The notes below the pieces were generated by a model. That model made no database searches, had not been told where the DNA came from, and worked only from the letters and a program-made list of their open reading frames with translations. A DNA stretch of 64,000 bases from OLB11 sp041392835 (lineage in GTDB: Bacteria > Bacteroidota > Bacteroidia > Chitinophagales > Chitinophagaceae), in assembly GCA_041392835.1 (NCBI GenBank), contig JAWKLF010000003.1:62001-126000 (forward strand), read 5' to 3'. This document shows, piece by piece, positions 18,976-27,879 of the stretch. The translations under genes were made by a program, and so were the position numbers. Each line of letters opens with the position of its first letter. Within the stretch, counting starts at the first letter, position 1.

Positions 18976-19003
18976 GATTATTTATATTTTTTGTTTTACA
19001 TGA

Positions 19004-19011
19004 CAAATTTA
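19004..19011 (-). promoter_or_regulatory. -7 box TAAATTTG of the helical protein gene
   Basis: Exact match on the minus strand 28 bp upstream of the ATG at 18975. Confidence 0.58.
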
Positions 19012-19103
19012 TACTATTGTTGTTTCTATAAATGTTATTTTTTTAAAAACAAATATTCCTAAGTCAAAGTTTTACATTTTTTTTAATCCTATACTTTTTC
19101 AAC

Positions 19104-19111
19104 TAAATTTG
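19104..19111 (+). promoter_or_regulatory. -7 box TAAATTTG of glyQS (leaderless type)
   Basis: Exact match ending 5 bp before the ATG at 19117, so transcription should begin at or next to the start codon. Confidence 0.6.
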
Positions 19112-19116
19112 CCAGT

Positions 19117-20565
19117 ATGGATGCATATAAAAATTTATTGCCAAATATCATTTCTCATTGCAAAGAGTATGGTTTTATTTTTCCTTCGAGCGAAATATAT
19201 GATGGATTGAGTGCGGTGTACGACTATGGCCAATGGGGTGTAGAATTGAAAAAAAATATACGTGATTTTTGGTGGAAAAGCATGGTGTATGCGCATGAAA
19301 ATATTGTGGGTATAGATGCTGCCATTTTTATGCATCCAAATACATGGAAAGCTAGTGGTCATGTTGATAATTTTAGCGACCCTATGATAGATAATAAAGA
19401 TAGTAAAAAACGCTATAGGGTAGATCATTTAATAGAAAGTTTTGCTGAAACGATAGATGCGGAGAAAGCTAAGCAGCTTTTGAGCGATATGGATAGCCTT
19501 TTGGCAAAAGATGATTTTGAAGGATTAAAAAAACTTATAGAAGAAAATAAAATAGTTTGTACGGTAAGTGCTACTTGCAATTGGACAGAAGTAAGACAAT
19601 TTAATTTGATGTTTTCGACTCAGTTGGGCTCAGTAGCAGAAGATTCAGATACTATATATTTAAGACCAGAAACGGCACAAGGTATTTTTGTAAATTTTTT
19701 GAATGTTCAAAAAACTGGTCGTATGAAAATACCATTTGGTATAGCACAGGTAGGAAAAGCGTTTAGAAATGAAATAGTAGCTCGTGGTTTTATTTTTAGA
19801 ATGCGCGAATTTGAACAAATGGAAATGCAGTTTTTTGTTCGGCCTGGCACACAACAGCATTGGTACGAATATTGGAAAGATGTGAGAATGAAATGGCATT
19901 TGGCTTTGGGTATTCCAGGCGATAAATATCGTTTTCACGATCATGTTAAGTTAGCACATTATGCCGATGCTGCTTGCGATATAGAGTTTGATTTCCCGAT
20001 GGGTTTTAAAGAGGTAGAGGGTATACATTCACGAACAGATTTTGATTTAACACAGCATCAGCTGTTGAGTAAGAAAAAGCAAGTTTACTTTGATAATGAT
20101 ATTGACCCCAATACCAATAAGCCTTATGGAAATTATATACCATATGTAATTGAAACGTCTATAGGATTGGACAGAGCAGTTTTGATGCTCTTGTGTCATG
20201 CCTATCAGGAAGAGGATTTAAGTACAGAAGAAAAACAAGATGCAAGAGTAGTATTGAAGTTTCCTTATAAAATAGCTCCTATAAAATTAGCGATATTGCC
20301 ACTTATGAAAAAAGATGGCTTGCCCGAAATAGCAAGAACCTTGATGCAAGAATGTAGTGAACATTTTTATTGCTTTTATGAAGAAAAAGATAGTATAGGA
20401 AAAAGATATAGAAGAATGGATGCTTTAGGTACTCCTTTTTGTGTTACCATAGATCATCAAACAAAAGAAGACCAAACTGTAACTATACGACATCGAGATA
20501 GTATGCTTCAAGAACGTATAGCACTTAGTGAAGTAAAGCAAATGGTATTGAACCTTATTAAATAA
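19117..20565 (+). CDS. glyQS: Glycyl-tRNA synthetase, dimeric type
   Basis: A 482-aa class II synthetase of the eukaryote-like homodimeric type found in Bacteroidota, which charges tRNA-Gly. The N-terminal block (SSEIYDGLSAVYDYG), motif 2 (FRNEIVARGFIFRMREFEQ), motif 3 (SIGLDRAVLMLL) and the C-terminal anticodon-binding domain (KIAPIKLAILPLMKKDGLPE onward) are in order. ATG 19117 (MDAYKN) is the only start that fits; there is no Shine-Dalgarno sequence and the -7 box is 5 bp upstream. It converges on the TlpA-like gene, with 8 bp between the stops. Confidence 0.96.
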   Translation: MDAYKNLLPNIISHCKEYGFIFPSSEIYDGLSAVYDYGQWGVELKKNIRDFWWKSMVYAHENIVGIDAAIFMHPNTWKASGHVDNFSDPMIDNKDSKKRYRVDHLIESFAETIDAEKAKQLLSDMDSLLAKDDFEGLKKLIEENKIVCTVSATCNWTEVRQFNLMFSTQLGSVAEDSDTIYLRPETAQGIFVNFLNVQKTGRMKIPFGIAQVGKAFRNEIVARGFIFRMREFEQMEMQFFVRPGTQQHWYEYWKDVRMKWHLALGIPGDKYRFHDHVKLAHYADAACDIEFDFPMGFKEVEGIHSRTDFDLTQHQLLSKKKQVYFDNDIDPNTNKPYGNYIPYVIETSIGLDRAVLMLLCHAYQEEDLSTEEKQDARVVLKFPYKIAPIKLAILPLMKKDGLPEIARTLMQECSEHFYCFYEEKDSIGKRYRRMDALGTPFCVTIDHQTKEDQTVTIRHRDSMLQERIALSEVKQMVLNLIK

Positions 20566-20573
20566 AAAAAGCT

Positions 20574-21671
20574 TTATTTTTTTAAATGTATCAGCTCTTC
20601 CAATTTTTTTTCAAGCGCATTACCTCTTAAATCTGTGGCAATAATTTTTCCATTAGGATCTAATAAAAGAGTTTTGGGTATAGACGGCACATGATACAGA
20701 TTGCTAACTACACTCTGAAAACCTTTGATATCGGATATGTGTATCCAAGGCATTCCTAAGGTGCGTAGTGCGTATTTCCAATCGCTTTCTTTTCTGTCAA
20801 AAGACACACTTACAATTTCAAAACCTTTATCATGAAAAAACTGATAGGCTTGTTTGAGATGAGGTATTTCTGCCTTACAAGGTCCACACCAGCTTGCCCA
20901 AAAATCTAATAGTACATATTGACCTCTAAAGTCTGAGAGTTTATGTTTAACGGTTCCGGTACTATCATAGAGTTCAAAGTCAGGTGCTATATAACCTACG
21001 CTTACTGCTTTTAATTTAGAAATATGTTTAAGAGATTCTTTTCCAAAATAAGAAGCTTTGGCTTTGCTTCCTAACGAGTTAAAAAGTGTATCTGCTTTGG
21101 GTCCATCTATATTTCCTCGGTCATTGACTAAAGTGCTAAATATAAGAAATGAAGCAATGTTAGTATTATTGTTTTGTTTTATAAAGTTTTCAAAATTTGT
21201 TTTCATGCCTTCGTTGATATATTGCATCACAGCATTCAAACTATCTTTATTGGATTTTGGGTCGGAGTATGCTCTCTGTATTTGCTGAGCTGCTTGGTTG
21301 TAAGGGTCTTGCATGATGAGCAAACTCCTAAATGTTTCATGCGAAGCTGAACCACTTATTTCCAAAACCGTCAAAGGGAATCTTTTAATATTCATTTTGA
21401 TTTGACTTTCTGGGTCAGCAAAGAATAATTGGTATTGTCTTCTTTCATCCATGATAGCAAAAGGCGTAGTTTCATTGAGCAAATAATTTTTTTTGAATTT
21501 ACCATTAGAAATAATTACAGTGTCTATAGTGCTTTTGCTCAAATCTTGTAGATATACAACGCCACTTAGGGTGTCGCTTACAGCGCCACTTATAGTGCAT
21601 GGTTTTATAGCAGCCTTAGCATAGTTGGCTATTAAAAAAACGAAAGAGTATAAAAATATTTTTTTATTCAT
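20574..21671 (-). CDS. TlpA-like thioredoxin, DUF4369 type
   Basis: A 365-aa periplasmic thiol-disulfide protein. A signal peptide (cleavage near AKAAI) is followed by an N-terminal beta domain of DUF4369 type (about 25-110), a helical linker, and a TlpA/AhpC-TSA-like thioredoxin domain (about 225-365) with the active site WCGPC (261-265). Such proteins reduce or exchange disulfides of exported proteins; the partner is unknown. It follows its paralogue by 10 bp and is probably translated from the same mRNA. Confidence 0.9.
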   Translation of the reverse strand: MNKKIFLYSFVFLIANYAKAAIKPCTISGAVSDTLSGVVYLQDLSKSTIDTVIISNGKFKKNYLLNETTPFAIMDERRQYQLFFADPESQIKMNIKRFPLTVLEISGSASHETFRSLLIMQDPYNQAAQQIQRAYSDPKSNKDSLNAVMQYINEGMKTNFENFIKQNNNTNIASFLIFSTLVNDRGNIDGPKADTLFNSLGSKAKASYFGKESLKHISKLKAVSVGYIAPDFELYDSTGTVKHKLSDFRGQYVLLDFWASWCGPCKAEIPHLKQAYQFFHDKGFEIVSVSFDRKESDWKYALRTLGMPWIHISDIKGFQSVVSNLYHVPSIPKTLLLDPNGKIIATDLRGNALEKKLEELIHLKK

Positions 21672-21681
21672 TAATATAGAA

Positions 21682-22773
21682 TTAAGGTAAGATTTCTTGT
21701 AGTTTTTCTAATAATAAATCACTACGTAGATTTTTGGCAATAATTTTTCCGTCCTTGTCTAATAAGAAATTGGATGGTATGGATTCAATGCCATATAAGC
21801 TTGCAGCTTGAGACTGCCATCCTTTTAGGTCACTAACATGAATCCAAGTAAGATTATCTTTTTGTATAGCTTTCATCCATTTTTCTTTATTATCATCTAA
21901 GGATACTCCCAATATTTCAAATCCTTTGGCATGATAGCGTTGATATGCTTTTACTACATTGGGATTTTCTTCGCGACAAGGGCCGCACCAGCTTGCCCAA
22001 AAATCTACTAATACATATTTTCCTTTAAAAGAAGATAATGATATGGGTTTGTCATTTACATCATTGAGTGTAAAGTCTTGTGCTTGCTCACCTATTGAAG
22101 TTTTTCTAAGTTGAGCTATCATTTGATTAAGCTGTTTGCCAAAATAGCTGTTTTTAGCTTTGTCCGAAAAATGACTATAAACGTCATTCATTTCTTCTAC
22201 ATTTTTGTCTTGTTTTTCAGCAAAATAATTCATTGCTATAAAAGCACCAGCCACGTATTTGCCATTGCGTGTTGCAAAATCTTTTTGCAATACTTCCATC
22301 GTATTCATAATAGGGCCTACTTCATTTTGTAGAGCCATTATGGTAGCTTCGTCTTCTTGGCTCATCATGGCTATTTTGCCCAATGAGTCTAATTTAGTTA
22401 AAATAGGTTTGCTTTCTGCTATAAATTTGTTGTAAACGTTTTGTTCTTCGCCACCTTGTATAGAAATACTATTCAATGAATCTAAGTGATAGCTCAGTGT
22501 AAAATTTGTATTTTCTAATATAACAAATGCTGGTTGCTGACCTTCGCCAAATTGCAACATAGCTACTGTAGGGTCAGCTACTTTTCCTTCATATGTAAAT
22601 TGGTTATTTTTTACTTTTATAGTATCTATTTTTTCTTTTTCGCTGGCTTGAATTATATAAATTTCGCCTTCTTCCATTTCGTGAATAGTGCCCTTGATTT
22701 TGAATCCTTTTTGACAAGAAGAAAATAGTAAAGCTATTACGCCTAGAGAAAATAATAATTGTTTTGTATACAT
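21682..22773 (-). CDS. TlpA-like thioredoxin lipoprotein, DUF4369 type
   Basis: A 363-aa paralogue of the downstream gene. It carries a lipobox (LLFSSC, Cys20), so it should be membrane-anchored where the other is soluble. DUF4369 domain at about 24-110, thioredoxin domain at about 225-363 with WCGPC (262-266). The second block FEILGVSLDDNKEKW matches FEIVSVSFDRKESDW of the paralogue. Same architecture and a 10-bp gap indicate tandem duplication. No TAnnTTTG box was seen in the short upstream gap. Confidence 0.92.
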   Translation of the reverse strand: MYTKQLLFSLGVIALLFSSCQKGFKIKGTIHEMEEGEIYIIQASEKEKIDTIKVKNNQFTYEGKVADPTVAMLQFGEGQQPAFVILENTNFTLSYHLDSLNSISIQGGEEQNVYNKFIAESKPILTKLDSLGKIAMMSQEDEATIMALQNEVGPIMNTMEVLQKDFATRNGKYVAGAFIAMNYFAEKQDKNVEEMNDVYSHFSDKAKNSYFGKQLNQMIAQLRKTSIGEQAQDFTLNDVNDKPISLSSFKGKYVLVDFWASWCGPCREENPNVVKAYQRYHAKGFEILGVSLDDNKEKWMKAIQKDNLTWIHVSDLKGWQSQAASLYGIESIPSNFLLDKDGKIIAKNLRSDLLLEKLQEILP

Positions 22774-22834
22774 AGTTTGTATGGGATATGATTAAATGAC
22801 GGGTAAAGATACTTTAAGGTTTGTAAATAAGGGG

Positions 22835-23380
22835 TTATGTATTCAAAGTTGGTCGTATAAATTTGTTGTATTGTTCTATACTTTCTTCAATAATACCATA
22901 TGCATCTGATTTAGGAAGATACTCTTCGACTACTACGTCACTGTTTTCCAACTCTTTGTATCGTTGAAAAAAGTGTTTTATTTCTTGTTTTAGATGAGGA
23001 GGTAGTTCTTCTAATGTACTAATATGTTGAACAGCAATATCATTGGCACATACGCTAATAATTTTATCGTCTACACCTTTATCCTTCATACGTAAAACGC
23101 CAATAACTTTTGCATTTACCAAAGCAAGAGGTTCGATGTCAATTTGCGAAAGTACTAAAATGTCCAAGGGGTCTTGGTCGCCAGCATATGTTTGAGGTAT
23201 GAATCCATAATTGATAGGGTAATAAAAAGAGCTATGTAAAACTCTATCGAGTTTTAGCAATCCCGACTGCTTATCTACCTCGTATTTTGCTTTACTACCT
23301 CTACTTATTTCTATAATAGCCTGCACTTCTTGTGGGGCATTGTTTCCATAACTTACTTGATGCCATGGGTGCATATTCAT
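22835..23380 (-). CDS. ppa: Inorganic pyrophosphatase, family I
   Basis: A 181-aa cytoplasmic enzyme hydrolysing pyrophosphate. The family signature D-x-D-P-x-D is at 68-73 (DQDPLD). Glu24 (EISRGSKAKYE), the basic residues around Lys32 and the YPINYGFIPQT segment complete the active site. An ATG at codon 3 is an alternative start. It lies 12 bp downstream of the fluoride channel gene and is probably co-transcribed with it; fluoride is a classic inhibitor of this enzyme family. Confidence 0.96.
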   Translation of the reverse strand: MNMHPWHQVSYGNNAPQEVQAIIEISRGSKAKYEVDKQSGLLKLDRVLHSSFYYPINYGFIPQTYAGDQDPLDILVLSQIDIEPLALVNAKVIGVLRMKDKGVDDKIISVCANDIAVQHISTLEELPPHLKQEIKHFFQRYKELENSDVVVEEYLPKSDAYGIIEESIEQYNKFIRPTLNT

Positions 23381-23392
23381 ATAATTTTTTTT

Positions 23393-23755
23393 TTAAAATG
23401 AAAATAAAAAGTATCCCAATACACAACATCCGATGCCTAATAGAATGCTCAGCAAGATGTATAAAATGGCTATGAGATATTGTTGTTGTTGAAAAAGTTG
23501 TAGCGTTTCAAAACTAAATGCCGAGAATGTAGTAAAACCACCACAAAAACCGGTTGCTAATAAAAGTTTCCATGTGTTTGATTGAAGTGCTTGGAAATAA
23601 TACATCAATACTCCAATGAAGAAACTGCCTATACAATTAATAAAAAATGTTTTGTATGGAAAAAGTGATGAAGTCGAAATTGGCAAAAGACTTATCGCAT
23701 AGCGTAATAGGCTTCCTAAGCCACCTCCTAAAAAAACAAGTAAAAAAGATTTCAA
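23393..23755 (-). CDS. crcB: Fluoride ion channel CrcB/FluC
   Basis: A 120-aa, four-helix membrane protein that exports F-. Conserved features are GGGLGSLLRY (Arg18), FINCIGSF (Asn40) and the pore motif GFCGGFTTFS (69-78) with Phe74 and Phe77. The start is TTG at 23755: there is no ATG between it and the in-frame stop at 23780-23782, and the next ATG would remove the first helix. A TATCTTTG -7 box lies 25 bp upstream. No fluoride riboswitch fold could be recognised in the short leader. Linkage to ppa fits protection of phosphate enzymes from fluoride. Confidence 0.93.
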   Translation of the reverse strand: MKSFLLVFLGGGLGSLLRYAISLLPISTSSLFPYKTFFINCIGSFFIGVLMYYFQALQSNTWKLLLATGFCGGFTTFSAFSFETLQLFQQQQYLIAILYILLSILLGIGCCVLGYFLFSF

Positions 23756-23780
23756 TAGAAAATGTTGAAAATAATTAAAT

Positions 23781-23788
23781 CAAAGATA
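23781..23788 (-). promoter_or_regulatory. -7 box TATCTTTG of crcB-ppa
   Basis: Exact TAnnTTTG match on the minus strand, 25 bp upstream of the crcB TTG. Only 7 bp separate it from the divergent lysA -7 box. Confidence 0.57.
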
Positions 23789-23795
23789 ATCCTTT

Positions 23796-23803
23796 TACCT
23801 TTG
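23796..23803 (+). promoter_or_regulatory. -7 box TACCTTTG of lysA (leaderless type)
   Basis: Exact match ending 6 bp before the ATG at 23810. It supports the shorter lysA start over the ATG at 23762. Confidence 0.57.
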
Positions 23804-23809
23804 TTGAGT

Positions 23810-25018
23810 ATGTTAAAACCAGAATTATTATTATCGATTGCTAAAGAATATGGCACTCCTACCTATGTGTATCATAGAGAAAAAATAGAAAGTCAATATA
23901 AAAAATTGACACAAGGATTTAAAGGTTATCCTGTTCGTTTTTTTTATGCTTGTAAGGCCTTGTCTAATATTAATATTTTAAGGATTTTAAAGCAATTAGG
24001 AGCAGGTATAGATACTGTTTCTATCAATGAAGTACACTTGGCTTTGAAAGCGGGTTTTAAACCCAAAGAGATTTTATATACGCCTAATTGCGTTCATTTT
24101 TCAGAAATTGAAATTGCTAAGGACTTAGGCGTGCATATCAATATAGACAATTTATCTATTTTGGAGCAGTTTGGCAATACATATGGCAATCAGTATCCGA
24201 TTATGATACGCCTCAATCCTCACATTATGGCTGGAGGCAACATGAAAATTTCTACTGGGCATATAGATAGTAAGTTTGGTATTTCTATACATCAACTTAG
24301 ACACATTGAACGCGTAGTGAAAACTACGAAATTGCAAGTAGAAGGCCTTCATATGCATACTGGTAGCGAAATCAAGGATATGGATGTTTTTTTACGTAGT
24401 TTGGATGTATTGTTAGAAGCAGCTGCACATTTTCCGGGTATCAAATACTTAGATTTAGGTAGCGGCTTTAAGGTGCCATACCAAGCCAGTGAAAAATCTA
24501 CTCCTATTGATTTGTTGGGCAAAACCTTGATTAAACGTATAAAGGAGCATCAAAAATCTACTGGCCAAAAACTGGAAATTTGGTTTGAACCTGGGAAATA
24601 CTTAGTTAGCGAAGCCGGATTTTTTTTAACTTCGGTTAATGTAATCAAACAAACTCCATCCGCTCTTTTTGCAGGGCTTAATACAGGTTTCAATCATTTA
24701 ATAAGACCCATGTTTTATGATGCCTATCACGAAATAAAAAATATTTCCAATCCAAAAGGTGTAGAAAGAATTTATACAATAGTTGGAAATTTGTGCGAGA
24801 CGGATACCTTTGGATGGGATCGTGTGTTGAATGAGATTAGAGAAAATGATGTACTTGTCTTTTTAAACGCAGGTGCCTACGGTTTTGAAATGTCTTCGCA
24901 CTTTAATGCAAGAAATAAACCGGCAGAAGTGTTGGTGCAAAAAGGCAAATCAACATTAATACGAAAACGCACTACGTTTGAAGATTTGCTTTATACTCAA
25001 ATTGAGGCCATAAAGTAA
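23810..25018 (+). CDS. lysA: Diaminopimelate decarboxylase
   Basis: A 402-aa PLP enzyme that converts meso-diaminopimelate to lysine. PLP Lys49 sits in YACKA; the HTGSEI, GSGF and EPGKYLV motifs and the catalytic Cys of CETDTF are present. An ATG 16 codons upstream (23762) gives a hydrophobic non-homologous extension; MLKPELLLSIAKEYGTPTYVY is the conserved N-terminus and the -7 box lies just upstream of it. Divergent from crcB. No dap gene is nearby. Confidence 0.95.
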   Translation: MLKPELLLSIAKEYGTPTYVYHREKIESQYKKLTQGFKGYPVRFFYACKALSNINILRILKQLGAGIDTVSINEVHLALKAGFKPKEILYTPNCVHFSEIEIAKDLGVHINIDNLSILEQFGNTYGNQYPIMIRLNPHIMAGGNMKISTGHIDSKFGISIHQLRHIERVVKTTKLQVEGLHMHTGSEIKDMDVFLRSLDVLLEAAAHFPGIKYLDLGSGFKVPYQASEKSTPIDLLGKTLIKRIKEHQKSTGQKLEIWFEPGKYLVSEAGFFLTSVNVIKQTPSALFAGLNTGFNHLIRPMFYDAYHEIKNISNPKGVERIYTIVGNLCETDTFGWDRVLNEIRENDVLVFLNAGAYGFEMSSHFNARNKPAEVLVQKGKSTLIRKRTTFEDLLYTQIEAIK

Positions 25019-25090
25019 TATTTTGATTTTAGTACTCCTTGTTATACATTTACTATAATTTAGTAGAAACGCAAAATAGATCCATAACCC

Positions 25091-25282
25091 ATGACCCTTT
25101 TTGAAAAACATAGTAAATTGTTTGAAAAATATCTTTCTAAAAGGAAAGAGAGTTTTTTATTGTTCGATGAGGTTTTAATTTTGCAAGTGGCTATATAGAT
25201 GTGCTACAACTTTTCCCTGATATAAAAAACGATATTGGATTAAACGCACATGAACTAATAAAAATATAGTTTGCTCAAAGAA
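25091..25282 (+). pseudogene. Frame-broken N-terminal extension of the hybrid kinase
   Basis: An ATG at 25091 opens 35 codons (MTLFEKHSKLFEKYLSKRKE...) ending at TAG 25196. The next frame continues plausibly from 25171 (FASGYIDVLQLFPDIKNDIG...) to TAG 25267, and the kinase frame resumes at KYSLLKEMF. One missing T in the run at 25173-25176 and one extra A in the run at 25260-25264 would join all three into one N-terminus. Either the true start has been lost by mutation or the sequence has two homopolymer errors. The joined peptide resembles no domain I recognise. Confidence 0.55.
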
Positions 25283-27877
25283 ATGTTTACGCATTTGGTT
25301 TCGGAGCATAAAAAGAATAACGCTGATCGATGTGAACTTTTTTTTCAAGAAAAAAAGTACGAAATAGAAATAATACAGCTGGAAGAAAAAAACCGAACTC
25401 TTTTTGCTATAAAAGAAAAAGAACAACAAGAAAACAAAATTTATAAAGAAACTCTTTTTGATTTATATACCAAATCGCTTAGAAGCTATGGAGGCTATGA
25501 TGAAGCTAAGAAAAATATTGCTCGAGTGGTATCAGATACATTGGCATGCAATATGGTTAGTATATGGGAATTTAAAGAAGAAGGTATTGCATGTGTGTAT
25601 AAATGTAAAGATTTAGAAACAGTTTCGGAGGATTTGTATTTATTTGAAAAAGATTTCCCCGAGTATTTTGCAGAGCTAAAAAAAGCCATTGACGTCGTAA
25701 TAAACAATGTATATGAAAGTGAGTTTGTAGGCAATTTGTTGCAAGCCTATTTTATTCCAAATAAGATATACTCAACAATGGATATACCTATACACTTGAA
25801 TGGAAAATTGTATGGAATTATATGTTGCGAAAAAACAGATTCTATAAAAATATGGTCTGACCAGGAAATCTATTTTTCGAGAGTAGTTGCAGATATTTTG
25901 TCCATGTTATTAGAACATCATGTGTTGGAGCTTACAGAAAAAAAACTATTAAAATCGCAGGCATTTATAAACGATTGTAATGCCTTGGTAGAAATAGGCG
26001 CATTTGAATTAGATTGGGATACCCTTGAGGTTTGTGTTTCGGATTTTTTTAAAAAAATTGTTGAGTTAGATGAGCATGAAGTCATGACGCTTGACATGGT
26101 TAAAAAATTAATCTTAAACGCAGAAGAATATGATCGATTAAATGAATTAGCTACCAAATATAATGAAGGATATAATAGAGATTTTGAATCTACTATTCCC
26201 ATTCAAACATTTAAGAAAAACGAACGTTGGCTCAAGGTAATCTCCCATACGGAGTTTGAACAGGGTATAAAAAAAAGAACCTATGGTTCTATACAAAATA
26301 TAACGCAGCAAAAACATACTGAAGATAGATTGCGAAAGGTTAGTAAAATGGAAGAAATTGATAAAATAAAAACTTCTATTTTGGCCAATGTAACGCATGA
26401 ATTAAGGACTCCCTTAAATGGTATTATCGGTATGGCTGATATATTAATTGGTACTAATTTGGATAATGTGCAAACTCAGTATGTACAAACTATTTCGCAT
26501 TCGGCCGATTCATTGCTACAAATTATAAATAATGTTCTTGATTTTTCAAAAATAAACTCTGAAATTATCCCTGCTATAATAGAAGAAACTAACTTGAAAG
26601 TATTTTTTGATGATATCAAAACCCTATTAAAATATCATGTAGAAAGGAAGAGTCTTTCTTTTCAAATGGATATAGATAAAGATTTTCCAAGTGTAATTTT
26701 GTTTGAAAAAGTAAAGATTAAGCAAGTTCTTATGAATCTTCTGTACAATGCGGTTAAGTTTACACAACAGGGAGAAATTGCATGTAGCGTAAAATTGCTC
26801 AAAGAAGTAGGAGATAACCTCTATCTTTTATTTGAGGTTAGCGATACAGGCAAGGGCATACATCCAGATTATTTAGAAACTATTTTTGAACCCTTTACGC
26901 AAGAAGATATATCTACTACAAGAGAATACAGTGGCACAGGCTTGGGTTTGAGTATTAGCAATCAATTATTGAAATCTATAGGTAGTACACTCGAAGTAAA
27001 AAGTGAAGTGTCAAAGGGTAGTACTTTTTATTTTGAAATAAAAGCAGAAAAAAGTATTTCTGCTGAGGCAGATGCTCCACCTGTAGTATTGGAACAAAAA
27101 GTAGTAGAAAGACTAAATGAAAGTCTGCCTGAATTAATAATGATAGTAGAAGATAACTTAGTAAATATGTTTCTTATGAAATCTATTTTGCAAGTACTAT
27201 CGCCTCAGGCTACTATTTTAGAAGCAGAAAATGGTGAAGTGGCTGTAGAGTTATATAAAAAACATCAACCCCAACTCATATTTATGGATTTGCAAATGCC
27301 TGTTATGAGCGGCTTTGATGCTACAAGAAGTATTCGTAAACTACCACATTCAGAACAAGTCATAATAATAGCAGTTACTGCAGGAACGACAGAGGGCGAT
27401 GAAGAAAAGTGCAAAGAAGCTGGTATGAATGACTTTGTGTTGAAACCTATAATCAAACGAACCATTGAAGATTTATTTTTTAAATGGTATAAAAAAGTTA
27501 GTAGTATACAAGAACCTATTTTAAAAACTGAAGATAAAAATGTTCATGTGGACTATGATAAATTGGAAAATAGTTTGCAACACAATCATGCCTTCATGAA
27601 ATCATTTTTGCCCTATGTAAAAGAATCGTTAGAAGAAGGGTTGAAAGAGCTATATATACACTTTTTTAAACACGATATGAATAATATTTCTATCGTAGCG
27701 CACCGTATTAAAGGCACAGCAGTTACTGCATGTTTGCCTCACTTAGAAAGAAAACTAAGCGAACTCGAAAATATGAAACAATTTACCGAACAAGAAATCG
27801 GCAAACTACTTTCAGAGATAGATATGGAAATTGATGTAGTGCTTACAGATATTATTCCCAAACTAAAAATCGGTTAA
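25283..27877 (+). CDS. Hybrid sensor histidine kinase (GAF-PAS-HisKA-HATPase-REC-HPT)
   Basis: An 864-aa cytoplasmic phosphorelay protein counted from the first good ATG (25283; a TTG at 25271 is possible). Order: coiled-coil lead, GAF domain (about 55-210), PAS-like domain (about 220-340), HisKA with His372 in VTHELRTPLNG, HATPase with N and G boxes (NLLYNAVKF, DTGKGI, GTGLGLSI), REC with phospho-acceptor Asp669 in FMDLQMP, and C-terminal HPT with the AHRIKG histidine. No transmembrane segment is seen, so it would sense a cytosolic signal or join a larger complex. No response regulator gene is adjacent. The region upstream suggests a longer, frame-broken N-terminus. Confidence 0.92.
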   Translation: MFTHLVSEHKKNNADRCELFFQEKKYEIEIIQLEEKNRTLFAIKEKEQQENKIYKETLFDLYTKSLRSYGGYDEAKKNIARVVSDTLACNMVSIWEFKEEGIACVYKCKDLETVSEDLYLFEKDFPEYFAELKKAIDVVINNVYESEFVGNLLQAYFIPNKIYSTMDIPIHLNGKLYGIICCEKTDSIKIWSDQEIYFSRVVADILSMLLEHHVLELTEKKLLKSQAFINDCNALVEIGAFELDWDTLEVCVSDFFKKIVELDEHEVMTLDMVKKLILNAEEYDRLNELATKYNEGYNRDFESTIPIQTFKKNERWLKVISHTEFEQGIKKRTYGSIQNITQQKHTEDRLRKVSKMEEIDKIKTSILANVTHELRTPLNGIIGMADILIGTNLDNVQTQYVQTISHSADSLLQIINNVLDFSKINSEIIPAIIEETNLKVFFDDIKTLLKYHVERKSLSFQMDIDKDFPSVILFEKVKIKQVLMNLLYNAVKFTQQGEIACSVKLLKEVGDNLYLLFEVSDTGKGIHPDYLETIFEPFTQEDISTTREYSGTGLGLSISNQLLKSIGSTLEVKSEVSKGSTFYFEIKAEKSISAEADAPPVVLEQKVVERLNESLPELIMIVEDNLVNMFLMKSILQVLSPQATILEAENGEVAVELYKKHQPQLIFMDLQMPVMSGFDATRSIRKLPHSEQVIIIAVTAGTTEGDEEKCKEAGMNDFVLKPIIKRTIEDLFFKWYKKVSSIQEPILKTEDKNVHVDYDKLENSLQHNHAFMKSFLPYVKESLEEGLKELYIHFFKHDMNNISIVAHRIKGTAVTACLPHLERKLSELENMKQFTEQEIGKLLSEIDMEIDVVLTDIIPKLKIG

Positions 27878-27879
27878 AA

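Noticed and set aside
18626..19003. 125-codon Ser/Ala-rich plus-strand open frame
   Set aside because: It arises from the repetitive codons of the helical protein on the other strand; the minus-strand frame has a promoter box and a terminator.
20566..20590. Terminator between glyQS and the TlpA-like gene
   Set aside because: The sequence is A-run, AGCT, T-run with almost no GC in the stem; too weak to call.
23745..23800. Fluoride riboswitch upstream of crcB
   Set aside because: The space between the -7 box and the TTG is only 25 bp and lacks the conserved riboswitch sequence.
25035..25080. Terminator hairpin after lysA
   Set aside because: The only inverted repeat (TACTA/TAGTA) is 5 bp, all but one pair A-T, and lacks a T-run.
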